A stretch of DNA of 64,000 nt from Gillisia sp. UBA3175 (GTDB lineage Bacteria; Bacteroidota; Bacteroidia; Flavobacteriales; Flavobacteriaceae), in contig DEXV01000003.1 in the NCBI GenBank assembly GCA_002364325.1, forward strand, positions 1,135,907-1,199,906. Reading direction: 5' to 3'. Shown here piece after piece: positions 45,675 to 54,575 of the stretch. The number at the start of each line of letters is the position of its first letter. The first letter of the stretch is position 1. Both the position numbers and the translations under genes were made by a program. A model generated the notes under the pieces. The model was not told the DNA's origin, ran no database searches, and saw nothing but the letters and a program-made list of their open reading frames with translations.

Positions 45675-46977
45675 GCACACGTAACAACAGTAGTACTCCT
45701 CCAATAAAGAAAACTATCAAAAATAAAATGGAACTTCTAACACTTCCTGTTATTTGAGCTACAACTCCATACATAAGCATCCCTATTACAATTCCAATTT
45801 TTTCTGAAACATCATAAAAACTAAAATAACTAGCAGTATCCAGAGTGTTCTCTGGAAGCATTTTAGAATAGGTAGATCGGGATAAAGCTTGGATCCCTCC
45901 CATAATAAGTCCAACCGAGGCCGCTGCAATATAAAATTCCTGAGGTGTAATTATAAAATACGCATAGATACAGATCACTATCCAAAAGATATTCAAGAAG
46001 ATTAAGGTTTTAATATTCCCTATTCTTATTGCAATTCTAGAAGTTAAAGTAGCTCCTAAAACTGCAACCAATTGTATTAATAAAATACTCACAATTAGTC
46101 CTGTTGTTGGATCCTGTTCTCCCCAATCCAGTTCTTCAATGCCAAAATACGTAGCTATTAACATGATAGTCTGTACTGCCATACTATAGGTGAAAAATGC
46201 CGCCAAATAGCGTCTCAATGTTAATTGATCTTTAAGAGTTATCCAAATTTTCTTAATTTCCCGGAATCCATTGAATAAAAGGTTCCTTGTCATTTTTTGC
46301 TTTTTATTTCCCTTTGGTAAGTACCTATAAGTGTACTGACTAAAACCCATCCACCATATTCCGGTCAATACGAACGAAAACCGTGTAGGAAAACCTTCAT
46401 CTTGAAATCCGAACCATTCATATTTCATGATCATTATGAGGCAAATAATTAGAAGAATCACACTACCTATATAACCCAATGAAAAACCTTTGGCACTTAT
46501 TTTATCCTGTTGCTTGGGAAAAGCTATATCTGGAAGATAGGAGTTATAAAAAACCAAACTTGACCAAAATCCAATTAATGCAAAAAAGTAACAAAGCAAT
46601 CCGAACCAAAGAAAATCAAGGCTAAACCAAAATAAACCTATGCATGAGAGTGAACCCAAGTAACAGAAAAATTTAAGGAACGACTTTTTATTTCCAACAT
46701 AATCGGAAATTCCTGAAAGAAAAGGGCTAAAAATGGATACCACCAAAAAAGCTGAAGCAGTTACATAACTAATCAATGAATCATTATTAATATTGTAACC
46801 AAAAATTTCAACAGTATCTTTTATAATTCTACCATCGGCATCTTTAATTATGGTTATTGCTCCATAAAATATTGGAAAGATAGCTGAAGCGATAACCAAA
46901 CTATATACAGAATTGGCCCAGTCATAAAATGCCCAGGCATTTAATAACTTTTTGCTTCCTTTAGGAGGATATTTCAT
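45643..46977 (-). CDS. MFS transporter, UMF1 (Atg22-like) family
   Basis: A 444-residue inner-membrane protein with about 12 hydrophobic segments. It begins KLLNAWAFYDWANSVYSLVIASAIFPIFY, the recognisable start of the Atg22-like/UMF1 group. FLSGISDYVGNKKSFLKFF near residue 85, GFSLGYIGSVILLIICLI near 170 and GLIMGGIQALSRSTYSKMLPE near 355 are conserved in this group. Vacuolar Atg22 exports amino acids in yeast; bacterial substrates are unknown. It is followed, beyond its own start, by an M48 gene with its own terminator. Confidence 0.88.
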   Translation of the reverse strand: MKYPPKGSKKLLNAWAFYDWANSVYSLVIASAIFPIFYGAITIIKDADGRIIKDTVEIFGYNINNDSLISYVTASAFLVVSIFSPFLSGISDYVGNKKSFLKFFCYLGSLSCIGLFWFSLDFLWFGLLCYFFALIGFWSSLVFYNSYLPDIAFPKQQDKISAKGFSLGYIGSVILLIICLIMIMKYEWFGFQDEGFPTRFSFVLTGIWWMGFSQYTYRYLPKGNKKQKMTRNLLFNGFREIKKIWITLKDQLTLRRYLAAFFTYSMAVQTIMLIATYFGIEELDWGEQDPTTGLIVSILLIQLVAVLGATLTSRIAIRIGNIKTLIFLNIFWIVICIYAYFIITPQEFYIAAASVGLIMGGIQALSRSTYSKMLPENTLDTASYFSFYDVSEKIGIVIGMLMYGVVAQITGSVRSSILFLIVFFIGGVLLLLRVPKKTDDQVNG

Positions 46978-46992
46978 TTTTTAAAAATAAAA

Positions 46993-47021
46993 AAAAAGCT
47001 GCTCATAAAGAGCAGCTTTTA
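46993..47021 (-). terminator. terminator between the M48 and MFS genes
   Basis: The 11-bp arms AAAAGCTGCTC and GAGCAGCTTTT enclose loop ATAAA, with a run of T on the minus strand, 20 bp beyond the M48 stop. Confidence 0.85.
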
Positions 47022-47041
47022 AAAAAGTTATTTTATCATTT

Positions 47042-47863
47042 TTATTTAAATGAGGTAACTCCATATTTCGCAGCTTCAGCTCTTGCAGCTGGAGCCCATT
47101 GCGTAAGATTATTTATTCTTGTTGTAGAAGATGGGTGTGTACTTAAAAATTCTGGTGGAGCTTTTCCATCGCTTTGAGCAGCCATTCTTCTCCAAAGGTC
47201 TGCAGCTTCATCTGGATTGTAACCAGCAATTGCCATTAAAGTTAAACCTATTCTATCGGCTTCAGTTTCATGACTTCTACTAAAAGGCAACATTACACCC
47301 ACTGTAGAACCTAATCCATAAGCTTGCGCAAAAATTTGTTGTGTTTGTTGGCTTTTACCGCTTAAAGCAACGCTACCGGCAACCGCACCTAATTGTTGTA
47401 ATTGTGCAGCACTCATACGTTGTGCTCCATGATCTGCCAATGCGTGAGCAACCTCATGCGCCATTACAGCAGCCAAGCCAGTTTCATCTTTAGCAACAGG
47501 AAGAATACCAGTATAAGCCACTACTTTACCTCCTGGCATAGCCCAAGCATTTACTGCTTCATCTTGAACCAAATTGAATTCCCATGCAAAGTCTTTTAAA
47601 TAACCTTGATATCCATTTGCATTCAAAAATCTTTCTGAAGCTGTAACTATTTTTTGACCAACATTCTTCACCATTCTTGCTTCTGCAGTTCCGGTTACTA
47701 CCTTATTCTCAGATAGGAATTGATCGTATTGAGCAAAAGCTGCTGGAAAGATTTGATCGTTAGATACAAAATTCAAATTCTGTTCTCCGGTAAATGGATT
47801 GGTCTTACAACCTGCCATAACCACTACAGCAAAAAATGCTATAAATAAATTTCTAATTCTCAT
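47042..47863 (-). CDS. M48 family metallopeptidase lipoprotein
   Basis: A 273-residue lipoprotein. The start at 47863 is preferred over one 13 codons upstream because it gives the signal peptide MRIRNLFIAFFAVVVMAGC with a lipobox. The zinc motif HEVAHALADHGAQRM (HEXXH) is near residue 130, and the third ligand lies in the ETEADRIGLTLMAIAGY segment near 195; AQAYGLGSTVGVMLPFSRSHE comes between. It ends LSTHPSSTTRINNLTQW. It resembles periplasmic LoiP/BepA-like quality-control peptidases of the outer membrane. It stands between a terminator and a divergent promoter region. Confidence 0.9.
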   Translation of the reverse strand: MRIRNLFIAFFAVVVMAGCKTNPFTGEQNLNFVSNDQIFPAAFAQYDQFLSENKVVTGTAEARMVKNVGQKIVTASERFLNANGYQGYLKDFAWEFNLVQDEAVNAWAMPGGKVVAYTGILPVAKDETGLAAVMAHEVAHALADHGAQRMSAAQLQQLGAVAGSVALSGKSQQTQQIFAQAYGLGSTVGVMLPFSRSHETEADRIGLTLMAIAGYNPDEAADLWRRMAAQSDGKAPPEFLSTHPSSTTRINNLTQWAPAARAEAAKYGVTSFK

Positions 47864-48044
47864 GATTTTTGGTTTTAAGTTGATAAAAATACAAAACATC
47901 ACCCCTCTTAGAAGAAGGTTTATGTTTGCTTTAACAATTATTGATTTTCAAAAATGATACCAGTATTTAATTGGAGTACATTACATACTTTAAGATGTGC
48001 TAATTTTTTGGGTTTTAAGTAACTTGCCATTTCTAAATCACTTC

Positions 48045-48914
48045 ATGATAAATAAAAAAATCCCAGCCAAACCAGCACAGGTGTTATTGGCTCCTAAATA
48101 TTTGTTGCATACCGGAAAAATTTTAACTGCAATTTCTCCTCTTATGGCAAGTAGATTTGCCGCAAGACTGTTTCTTACTCCTTACAGATATAATCTACCT
48201 GAAAGAGAAAAGGAAATGGATAAAAATTCCATTCAAGAGACTATAACCATTCCTTCCATAAACAGAGATATTGTGGTGTATCACTATGGCAATTCTCCCA
48301 AGAAGGTTTTATTGATCCATGGATGGAGCGGTACCGGAACACAAATGGCAGTAATAGCAAAAGCACTGGTTCAAAAAGGATTCAGCACGCTTAGTTTTGA
48401 TGCTCCAGCTCATGGCAAATCGCCTGGAAAGATCAGTATGATGCCTTTCTTTATTCAAAGCATTCATTATATAGTTCAGTTATATGGACCTTTTCATGCT
48501 GCTATAGGTCATTCTCTTGGCGGCATGTCTATTTTAAAGGCTGCAAAAGATGGAGTTGAACTTAAAAAATTAGTAATCATTGGTACTGCCAATAGTGTTA
48601 CACATATCACAAAAGATTTTGCCAAGAATATGAAGCTAAATGATAAGGTAGCAGGTAAAATGAAATCTTATTTCGATTCTAAGTTTGGAGAAGACATGGA
48701 TAATTATTCTGGAGCGATCTCTGCTGAAGACGTGAAAATTCCAACCTTGGTTATCCATGATGAAGATGATGTTGATGTTCATGTAAGTTCAGCAATAGAA
48801 ATTGACAATGCCCTGGAGAACAGTGAGCTTATGCTCACAGAAAAATTGGGCCACAGAAAAATATTAGGAGATTCTAAAGTAATTAACAAAATAACAACAT
48901 TCATAGCGGTATAA
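48045..48914 (+). CDS. alpha/beta-fold hydrolase
   Basis: A 289-residue serine hydrolase. The start at 48045 gives MINKKIPAKPAQVLL; an in-frame GTG at 47997 would add 16 residues that do not look like a signal. The oxyanion motif is LLIHGWSGTGTQMAVIAKAL near residue 85, the nucleophile Ser is in AAIGHSLGGMSILKAA near 150, the Asp is in LVIHDEDDVDVHV near 245 and the His in EKLGHRKILGD near 275. The substrate is unknown. It is followed after 25 bp by msrB; the link between them is only spacing. Confidence 0.87.
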   Translation: MINKKIPAKPAQVLLAPKYLLHTGKILTAISPLMASRFAARLFLTPYRYNLPEREKEMDKNSIQETITIPSINRDIVVYHYGNSPKKVLLIHGWSGTGTQMAVIAKALVQKGFSTLSFDAPAHGKSPGKISMMPFFIQSIHYIVQLYGPFHAAIGHSLGGMSILKAAKDGVELKKLVIIGTANSVTHITKDFAKNMKLNDKVAGKMKSYFDSKFGEDMDNYSGAISAEDVKIPTLVIHDEDDVDVHVSSAIEIDNALENSELMLTEKLGHRKILGDSKVINKITTFIAV

Positions 48915-48939
48915 TCTTTGTAGTTTTAAAATAAAAAAT

Positions 48940-49437
48940 ATGAAAAATTTAATTTTTGCACTATTAGCCATTGTTACTGTTAGTTGCAATAGTTCTGCTC
49001 AGAAAAAGGAAACTAAAGCCAACACCCAAACTGCGGAATCTTATAAGGTAAGTAAAACAGATGCAGAGTGGAAAGAAATTTTAACTCCTGCAGAATATCA
49101 CATACTTAGAGAAGCCGGAACCGAAAGACCATTCTCCAGCGAATTGAATGATATTAAAAAACCTGGAACTTTTGTTTGTGCTGCTTGTGGAACTAAACTC
49201 TACGAAACCAAATACAAATTTGATAGTGGCACTGGATGGCCAAGTTTTGATAGAGCAATAGAAGGTGGAATAGCTATGGGATCCGATTCTAAATTAGGAT
49301 ATACAAGAGATGAAATTCATTGTGCTACCTGTGGAGGACATTTAGGACATTTATTTAACGACGGTCCAAGTGAAACTACTGGAAAAAGACATTGTATAAA
49401 TGGAGATGCTATGAATTTTATTCCAGACACAAAATAG
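48940..49437 (+). CDS. msrB: peptide-methionine (R)-S-oxide reductase, exported lipoprotein
   Basis: A 165-residue MsrB with an N-terminal lipoprotein signal (FALLAIVTVSC). The two zinc CxxC pairs are CAACGTKLYE and CATCGGHLGH, and the catalytic Cys is in KRHCINGDAMNF near residue 155. The usual resolving Cys in the GWPSF motif is Thr here (SGTGWPSF). It reduces methionine-R-sulfoxide in envelope proteins. It lies 4 bp from a second msrB gene, which lacks a signal and keeps the resolving Cys. Confidence 0.92.
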   Translation: MKNLIFALLAIVTVSCNSSAQKKETKANTQTAESYKVSKTDAEWKEILTPAEYHILREAGTERPFSSELNDIKKPGTFVCAACGTKLYETKYKFDSGTGWPSFDRAIEGGIAMGSDSKLGYTRDEIHCATCGGHLGHLFNDGPSETTGKRHCINGDAMNFIPDTK

Positions 49438-49441
49438 AAAT

Positions 49442-49840
49442 ATGAAAAAGTATAATGTAGAGAAAACTGAAGAGGAATGGAGAAAGGAACTTTCTGATGA
49501 GCAGTATAGAGTTCTTAGAAAAAAAGGAACCGAAGCTCCCCATACTGGAAAATACAATCTTCATTTCGATAATGGCGAATATCAATGTGCCGCTTGCAAG
49601 GTAAAGTTGTTTGAGAGCAACAATAAATTTGAAAGCAATTGCGGTTGGCCTAGCTTTGATGATGCCATAGAAGGAAGCATAGAATATGTTCAAGACAAAA
49701 CCTTTGGGATGATAAGAACAGAGATCCTTTGCGCAAATTGCGGCAGTCATTTAGGACATGTATTCGATGATGGGCCTTCGTCCACAGGACAACGATTTTG
49801 CGTAAATTCTGCCAGTATAGATTTTAATAAAAAACCATAA
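49442..49840 (+). CDS. msrB: peptide-methionine (R)-S-oxide reductase, cytoplasmic
   Basis: A 132-residue MsrB without a signal peptide. The zinc pairs are CAACKVKLFE and CANCGSHLGH, the resolving Cys is in SNCGWPSFDDAIEG near residue 62, and the catalytic Cys in GQRFCVNSASIDF near residue 119. It repairs oxidised methionine in cytoplasmic proteins, recycled by thioredoxin as in the common family. The start is 4 bp after the exported msrB stop, so the tandem pair is co-expressed and protects both compartments. Confidence 0.92.
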   Translation: MKKYNVEKTEEEWRKELSDEQYRVLRKKGTEAPHTGKYNLHFDNGEYQCAACKVKLFESNNKFESNCGWPSFDDAIEGSIEYVQDKTFGMIRTEILCANCGSHLGHVFDDGPSSTGQRFCVNSASIDFNKKP

Positions 49841-49863
49841 CTCAAACTTAAAAATTCGAAATC

Positions 49864-50436
49864 ATGAGAAAAATATCTACCCTTTTAATATGTGCATTTT
49901 TAGCACTTACATCTTGCGGCACCGATAGCGTAGAAGGACCTCCAGGCCCTCCGGGACCAGAAGGACCCTCTGGAGTTAATGGATTTATTGGAACCGCAAT
50001 AGACATAACAGGTGATTTTACTGCCGAAAATGATTATACTCTCAGCGTAATATTTGATGATTTAGATGTAGAGGTATTCGAATCTGATGCTGTTTTGGTT
50101 TACCTTAAAGTGGGTAATTCTGGAACTGACGCTAATGGAATTCCAATTGAAATTTTTACTCCAATACCTCAAACCTATTTTGAAGTAGACAAAACGATCC
50201 AGTATAATTTTAATTATACATTTGAAGATGTACTAATCTTTTTAGATGGAGTAAATTCAAATGGAACTTTATTGAATTTTGGAGCTTTAAGTCCAGATTA
50301 TAGAATAAATAAAAAATTCAGGATTATCGTGCTTCCTGCAGCATTTGCTCAAACAAAACAATCTAATTTGGATCTTACAGATATGAAAGAGGTAATGAAA
50401 GCTTTGAACATGAAAGAATCTGATGTTATAAAATAA
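49864..50436 (+). CDS. collagen-like lipoprotein
   Basis: A 190-residue lipoprotein with signal MRKISTLLICAFLALTSC (lipobox Cys). It has a short collagen-like segment, GPPGPPGPEGPSGVNG, at residues 27-42, and then a beta-rich domain of about 140 residues with VYLKVGNSGTDANGIPIEIFTPI. The Gly-Xaa-Yaa run is too short to form a triple helix on its own; similar lipoproteins with one such run are common in Bacteroidota. The function is unknown. It is 23 bp after the second msrB, possibly in the same transcript, with a terminator downstream. Confidence 0.8.
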   Translation: MRKISTLLICAFLALTSCGTDSVEGPPGPPGPEGPSGVNGFIGTAIDITGDFTAENDYTLSVIFDDLDVEVFESDAVLVYLKVGNSGTDANGIPIEIFTPIPQTYFEVDKTIQYNFNYTFEDVLIFLDGVNSNGTLLNFGALSPDYRINKKFRIIVLPAAFAQTKQSNLDLTDMKEVMKALNMKESDVIK

Positions 50437-50464
50437 ATTTAGGTAAAAAATTATAAGTAAATCC

Positions 50465-50494
50465 TATTGGCTTTTTCAATTAAAAAAAGCCAAT
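50465..50494 (+). terminator. terminator of the msrB unit
   Basis: The arms ATTGGCTTTTT and AAAAAAAGCCAAT surround loop CAATT, followed by a T-run. It starts 29 bp after the stop of the collagen-like gene. Confidence 0.75.
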
Positions 50495-50602
50495 TTTTTA
50501 TTCAAAAATTTTACTTCCATTTTGGCTTCTTCAAATTCTTTCAATTTAGGCTAATATTCCTTAAATTCGCAACTTCTTAAACTGTCATAAAAAATTCGAA
50601 AT

Positions 50603-51994
50603 ATGAGTAAATACGATATCATTGTGCTAGGGAGTGGTCCGGGAGGTTATGTTACTGCCATTCGTGCTTCACAACTTGGTTTTAAAACAGCCATTATTGA
50701 AAAGGAAAATCTTGGTGGAGTTTGTCTAAACTGGGGCTGTATCCCAACAAAAGCTCTTTTGAAAAGTGCTCAGGTTTTCGAATATTTAAACCATGCAGAA
50801 GAATATGGTCTTACTCTAGACAATGCAGATAAGGATTTTGGTAAAGTTGTTAAAAGAAGTAGAGACATTGCAGATGGAATGAGCAAAGGTGTTCAGTTCC
50901 TTATGAAAAAGAATAAAATTGATGTTATAGAAGGTTTTGGTAAACTGAAGGGTGGAAAAAAAATCCAGGTAACAGATAAAGACAATAAAACCAAAGATGT
51001 TGAAGCAGATCACATTATAGTAGCTACTGGTGCAAGATCTAGAGAACTTCCTAATCTTAAGCAAGATGGTAAAAAAGTTATTGGTTACAGAGAAGCAATG
51101 ACTTTAAAAGAACAACCTAAATCTATGATCGTGGTTGGCTCTGGAGCAATTGGAGTAGAATTTGCACATTTTTACAACGCAATGGGAACAGATGTGACTA
51201 TTGTAGAATTCTTACCTAATCTTGTTCCTTTAGAGGACGAGGATATTTCTAAGCAATTTGAACGTAGCGTGAAAAAAGCTGGAATTAAGGTGATGACTAA
51301 TTCTTCTGTAGAGAGTGTAGATACTACAGGAAAAACAATTAAAGCTAAGGTAAAGACCAAAAAAGGCGAAGAAACTTTAGAGGCCGATATTGTACTTTCA
51401 GCAGTTGGTATTAAAACTAATATTGAAAACATTGGACTTGAAGAATTGGGCATTAAAACAGATAAAGATAAGATAGTTGTTAATGAATGGTATCAGACCA
51501 ACGTTAGCGGTATCTATGCAATTGGAGATGTGGTTGCAGGACCAGCGCTTGCGCATGTTGCATCTGCAGAAGGAATTACTTGTGTGGAAAAAATTGCAGG
51601 AGTGCATGTTGAAGCTATCGATTATGGAAATATCCCTGGTTGTACCTATGCAACACCAGAGATCGCGTCAGTTGGAATGACAGAGAAGCAAGCAAAAGAA
51701 GCAGGTTACGAACTTAAAGTTGGGAAATTCCCTTTTTCAGCATCAGGAAAAGCAAAGGCCGCTGGAACTCCAGATGGTTTTGTAAAAGTGATCTTCGACG
51801 CTAAATACGGAGAATGGTTAGGATGCCATATGATTGGTGCAGGAGTTACAGATATGATCGCAGAAGCAGTTCTTGGAAGAAAATTAGAAACTACAGGCCA
51901 CGAAGTATTAAAGGCTATTCATCCACACCCAACTATGAGTGAAGCAGTGATGGAAGCTGTTGCTGCTGCTTATGACGAGGTGATCCATTTATAA
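50603..51994 (+). CDS. lpdA: dihydrolipoyl dehydrogenase
   Basis: A 463-residue flavoprotein, the E3 component of 2-oxoacid dehydrogenase complexes and the glycine cleavage system. The FAD motif is VLGSGPGGYVTAIRASQLG at residue 8, the redox disulfide GGVCLNWGCIPTKALLKSA near 38, the NAD motif VVGSGAIGVEFAHFYNAMG near 180, and the second FAD motif GIYAIGDVVAGPALAHVAS near 308. The C-terminal base is in IHPHPTMSEAVMEAV near 444. Length is normal. It stands alone between terminators and a promoter region. Confidence 0.97.
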   Translation: MSKYDIIVLGSGPGGYVTAIRASQLGFKTAIIEKENLGGVCLNWGCIPTKALLKSAQVFEYLNHAEEYGLTLDNADKDFGKVVKRSRDIADGMSKGVQFLMKKNKIDVIEGFGKLKGGKKIQVTDKDNKTKDVEADHIIVATGARSRELPNLKQDGKKVIGYREAMTLKEQPKSMIVVGSGAIGVEFAHFYNAMGTDVTIVEFLPNLVPLEDEDISKQFERSVKKAGIKVMTNSSVESVDTTGKTIKAKVKTKKGEETLEADIVLSAVGIKTNIENIGLEELGIKTDKDKIVVNEWYQTNVSGIYAIGDVVAGPALAHVASAEGITCVEKIAGVHVEAIDYGNIPGCTYATPEIASVGMTEKQAKEAGYELKVGKFPFSASGKAKAAGTPDGFVKVIFDAKYGEWLGCHMIGAGVTDMIAEAVLGRKLETTGHEVLKAIHPHPTMSEAVMEAVAAAYDEVIHL

Positions 51995-52013
51995 GAATAA
52001 ATTAATTTTTCAT

Positions 52014-52047
52014 AAAAAAAGCTCTGAGAATTCTCAGAGCTTTTTTT
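52014..52047. terminator. bidirectional terminator, perfect palindrome
   Basis: A 34-bp perfect palindrome whose arms are A7-GCTCTGAGAA and TTCTCAGAGC-T7. It separates convergent lpdA and the Dph6-like gene and can serve both. Confidence 0.9.
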
Positions 52048-52053
52048 ATTATT

Positions 52054-52776
52054 TTATTTTGGAATTAGATCACAATACCAAAAAACCGTATCCCATGCTT
52101 TCGGCTTGTTTTTAAAGCAATCCTTTTCAGTTTTTGATGGGGTATATTTTCTTTCTATAATTTCACCAATATCAAAAGCTATTGGTTGTTTAAAATTTGG
52201 ACCATCATAAACAAAAGTGTGAAATTCTCCGTTTTCTCCACAGGGATCCACCATATCTGGCAAACTCTCTATGAATTTCTTATCTACCTCTCTACCACAA
52301 AAAGATTTATCTAGTGCTTTTGCATTTACACAAACAGTAATGGCCTTAAATCCAAGTTCAATAAATTCGATAATTAATTTCTTTGTATTCTTTTTCCATA
52401 GCGGGAAAACTGGCATAATTCCTATAGAACTCAACTCCTCTTCTCGATACCTTTTGAGATCTTCTAAAAATATATCCCCAAAAACACTGTGTGTAAAACC
52501 TTGAGCAACCAATTGGTTAACATTTTCTTTCATAACAGCATTGTACTCCTCCATAGAAACCGTTCCGTTTAATTCTATAAGTTGTAGTGGAATTTCCAAA
52601 CTTTGGGCTTGCTGGATCAATAATTCTGTTCTTAAGCCATGCATGGAAACTCTATCTACTTCAGAATTAACCGTAGTCACTAGTTTTTCTAAATTATAAT
52701 CCTTGTTATTTTGAAGGAGATATAATGCAAAGGCCGCATCCTTTCCACAACTCCAATTCAAATAGGTTTTGAACAT
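52054..52776 (-). CDS. Dph6-related ATP pyrophosphatase
   Basis: A 240-residue member of the PP-loop ATPase group related to diphthine-ammonia ligase. The PP-loop is WSCGKDAAFALYL at residue 8, with Cys-Gly in place of the usual Gly-Gly. The C-terminal motif CGENGEFHTFVYDGPNF near residue 175 is characteristic. Bacteria lack diphthamide, so the acceptor here is unknown; a nucleotide or small-molecule amidation is possible. It is 5 bp downstream of aroQ on the same strand. Confidence 0.82.
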   Translation of the reverse strand: MFKTYLNWSCGKDAAFALYLLQNNKDYNLEKLVTTVNSEVDRVSMHGLRTELLIQQAQSLEIPLQLIELNGTVSMEEYNAVMKENVNQLVAQGFTHSVFGDIFLEDLKRYREEELSSIGIMPVFPLWKKNTKKLIIEFIELGFKAITVCVNAKALDKSFCGREVDKKFIESLPDMVDPCGENGEFHTFVYDGPNFKQPIAFDIGEIIERKYTPSKTEKDCFKNKPKAWDTVFWYCDLIPK

Positions 52777-52781
52777 GAATG

Positions 52782-53201
52782 CTATTTTTTTATGAAGCTG
52801 GAAATCGCTAAATCGTAACTCTGAAGTCCAAAACCTAAGATCACTCCTTTTGCATGTGCAGAGAGAAACGACTTATGTCTGAATTTTTCTCTGGAAAAAG
52901 TATTGGAAATATGAACTTCTACCACTGGTATTCCTATTGCTTTTATTGCATCCCCTATCCCTATAGAGGTATGAGTGTATGCCGCTGCATTTAAAATGAT
53001 CCCATCAAAATTCTTGTCTGCCTTTTGAATTTCATCTATAATTTCTCCTTCAATATTACTTTGAAAATGCGACAATTCTACCTCTCTAAACTGAAATTGA
53101 AGTTTCGAAAAATAATCGTCGAAACATGTATTTCCGTAGGTTTTAGGTTCCCGAGTACCCAGAAGATTTAGATTAGGGCCATTTATAATTATTAATTTCA
53201 T
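52782..53201 (-). CDS. aroQ: type II 3-dehydroquinate dehydratase
   Basis: A 139-residue enzyme of the shikimate pathway. The start KLIIINGPNLNLLGTREPKTYG holds the first active-site region, with the catalytic Tyr. ILNAAAYTHTSIGIGDAIKA near residue 70 is the second; the usual Asn-Pro-Gly is Asn-Ala-Ala here. VEVHISNTFSREKFRHKSFLS near 95 holds the catalytic His and Arg. It precedes the Dph6-like gene by 5 bp. In related genomes aroQ lies divergently beside xerD; here two outer-membrane barrel genes sit between. Confidence 0.95.
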   Translation of the reverse strand: MKLIIINGPNLNLLGTREPKTYGNTCFDDYFSKLQFQFREVELSHFQSNIEGEIIDEIQKADKNFDGIILNAAAYTHTSIGIGDAIKAIGIPVVEVHISNTFSREKFRHKSFLSAHAKGVILGFGLQSYDLAISSFIKK

Positions 53202-53230
53202 AAAATCTAGATAAGAGGATTTATAAAAGA

Positions 53231-53791
53231 TTAAAGTCGATCTACAGGACTTAACCTATACCCAATCCCAATCATTATATTATTAAATTTAAAATCTTGA
53301 TTAGGTTGATTTAGAAAATCATCTACTTTCCTTCTACTAACCTCATAGGTGTATCTACCTTGTATAAATATAGATTTGGTAATATCCATTCCTAAGCCTG
53401 CACCAACTTCCCAACCAAATTGATCTTTGGTTTCATCATTTGCACCTAATAAATAGGTTACTTGTGGTCCTGCCTGTACATTGAAACCACGATCTCCTAT
53501 TAAATATTTCAGCATTAAAGGAAAATATAAAATGCTATAATCATTTACAAAACCAAAATTAGCTGCAGGTTGTAAATGAAAGTTATCGGATATGTAAATA
53601 TCTACAAAGGCACCTGCATAACCACCTGCCCCATAATCTTCATAATTGGTTTCGGTGTTTACACCATCTACCTTGGCATAAACAAAACCTGCCAAAAAAC
53701 CAGGTTTGGTATCTTTGTTCCTTCTATACTGCGCACTTAAAGATGCAGTAGAAATGAAAAATATAAAGATTAAAAAAAATGTTCTAAACAT
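53231..53791 (-). CDS. porin-family outer membrane beta-barrel protein
   Basis: A 186-residue protein. The start at 53791 is preferred because it gives the clean signal MFRTFFLIFIFFISTASLSAQ; a start 16 codons upstream would put it in front of an atypical leader. About eight beta strands with aromatic ends follow (YAGAFVDIYISDNFHLQPAANF, WEVGAGLGMDITKSIFIQGRYTYEVS), ending IGIGYRLS with a terminal aromatic-rich strand. It belongs to the small OMP_b-brl group, the same type as the next gene but diverged. It starts upstream of aroQ by 30 bp. Confidence 0.8.
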   Translation of the reverse strand: MFRTFFLIFIFFISTASLSAQYRRNKDTKPGFLAGFVYAKVDGVNTETNYEDYGAGGYAGAFVDIYISDNFHLQPAANFGFVNDYSILYFPLMLKYLIGDRGFNVQAGPQVTYLLGANDETKDQFGWEVGAGLGMDITKSIFIQGRYTYEVSRRKVDDFLNQPNQDFKFNNIMIGIGYRLSPVDRL

Positions 53792-53866
53792 GAGGCTCCA
53801 ATTTAAAGAATGATTAAAAATACTATAAAAATCAAGCATTTCAATTAAAAATGGAAAGACAACAAA

Positions 53867-53896
53867 AAAAAAGCGGCCTGATTAAGGACCGCTTTT
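53867..53896 (-). terminator. terminator between the two barrel genes
   Basis: The arms AAAAGCGG(CC) and (GG)ACCGCTTTT, with one bulged base, enclose a short loop; T-run on the minus strand. It starts 23 bp beyond the stop of the upstream barrel gene. Confidence 0.7.
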
Positions 53897-53918
53897 AATA
53901 TTTATCTAAAAATTATTT

Positions 53919-54539
53919 CTAGAATAGAAATCCAATCCCTCCTTGTAAAACAGAATGCTTAACATCACTGTTATTAAATAAACTAGAATAAGAGTCGTCA
54001 TAAACATCAGATAAACCATAGTTATATCTAGCGTTTACAAAAAACCCGCCTCTAAACTTATAAGAAGCACCCAATCCTAAACTAAGATCAACTTTATTGA
54101 ATTGATCTTCATTTAAAGGAACATCGCCGCTATCTTGACTTGGATTGCTGTCTATTTCACTATTTACAAGAAATCCAATCTGTGGACCAGCCTCTAAAGA
54201 AAGGCCATCGATCAAGTAAAATTTCGCTAAAACTGGCACGTTAATATAATCTAATTGATATTCTACATCATTTGCATCATTTCTACTTGCAACATCATAA
54301 CCTTGTCCAGAATATAAAACTTCAGGTTGTACAGAGAATTTATCTGAAATTGGAATTTCAGCTAAAAGCCCTAAGTTAAAGGATGTTCTAGAATTTGGAT
54401 TATCAAAATTTCCAAAACCATCCCCATTAAAAGTACTGGAATTAATTCCTCCCTTTACTCCAAACATTACATACTCTTGTGCATTTACATTGTAAAAACT
54501 TACAAGAGCAATCGCTATTAATAAAACTGACTTTTTCAT
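53919..54539 (-). CDS. porin-family outer membrane beta-barrel protein
   Basis: A 206-residue protein with signal peptide MKKSVLLIAIALVSFYNVNAQ. It opens YVMFGVKGGINSSTFNGDG and continues with strands such as RTSFNLGLLAEIPISDKFSVQP, LSLEAGPQIGFLVNS and FFVNARYNYGLSDVYD, ending in HSVLQGGIGFLF, a terminal Phe as OmpA/Ail-type barrels need for Bam recognition. It is a distant paralogue of the gene after it. The role, possibly adhesion or membrane stability, is unknown. It starts about 114 bp from the divergent xerD start. Confidence 0.85.
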   Translation of the reverse strand: MKKSVLLIAIALVSFYNVNAQEYVMFGVKGGINSSTFNGDGFGNFDNPNSRTSFNLGLLAEIPISDKFSVQPEVLYSGQGYDVASRNDANDVEYQLDYINVPVLAKFYLIDGLSLEAGPQIGFLVNSEIDSNPSQDSGDVPLNEDQFNKVDLSLGLGASYKFRGGFFVNARYNYGLSDVYDDSYSSLFNNSDVKHSVLQGGIGFLF

Positions 54540-54575
54540 TTGTTTCTATTTTAAGTTCACAAGCAAAATTAATCC

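Noticed and set aside
49864..50436. True collagen-like structural protein
   Set aside because: The Gly-Xaa-Yaa run is only about 16 residues, too short for a collagen rod; kept as a lipoprotein with a collagen-like linker.
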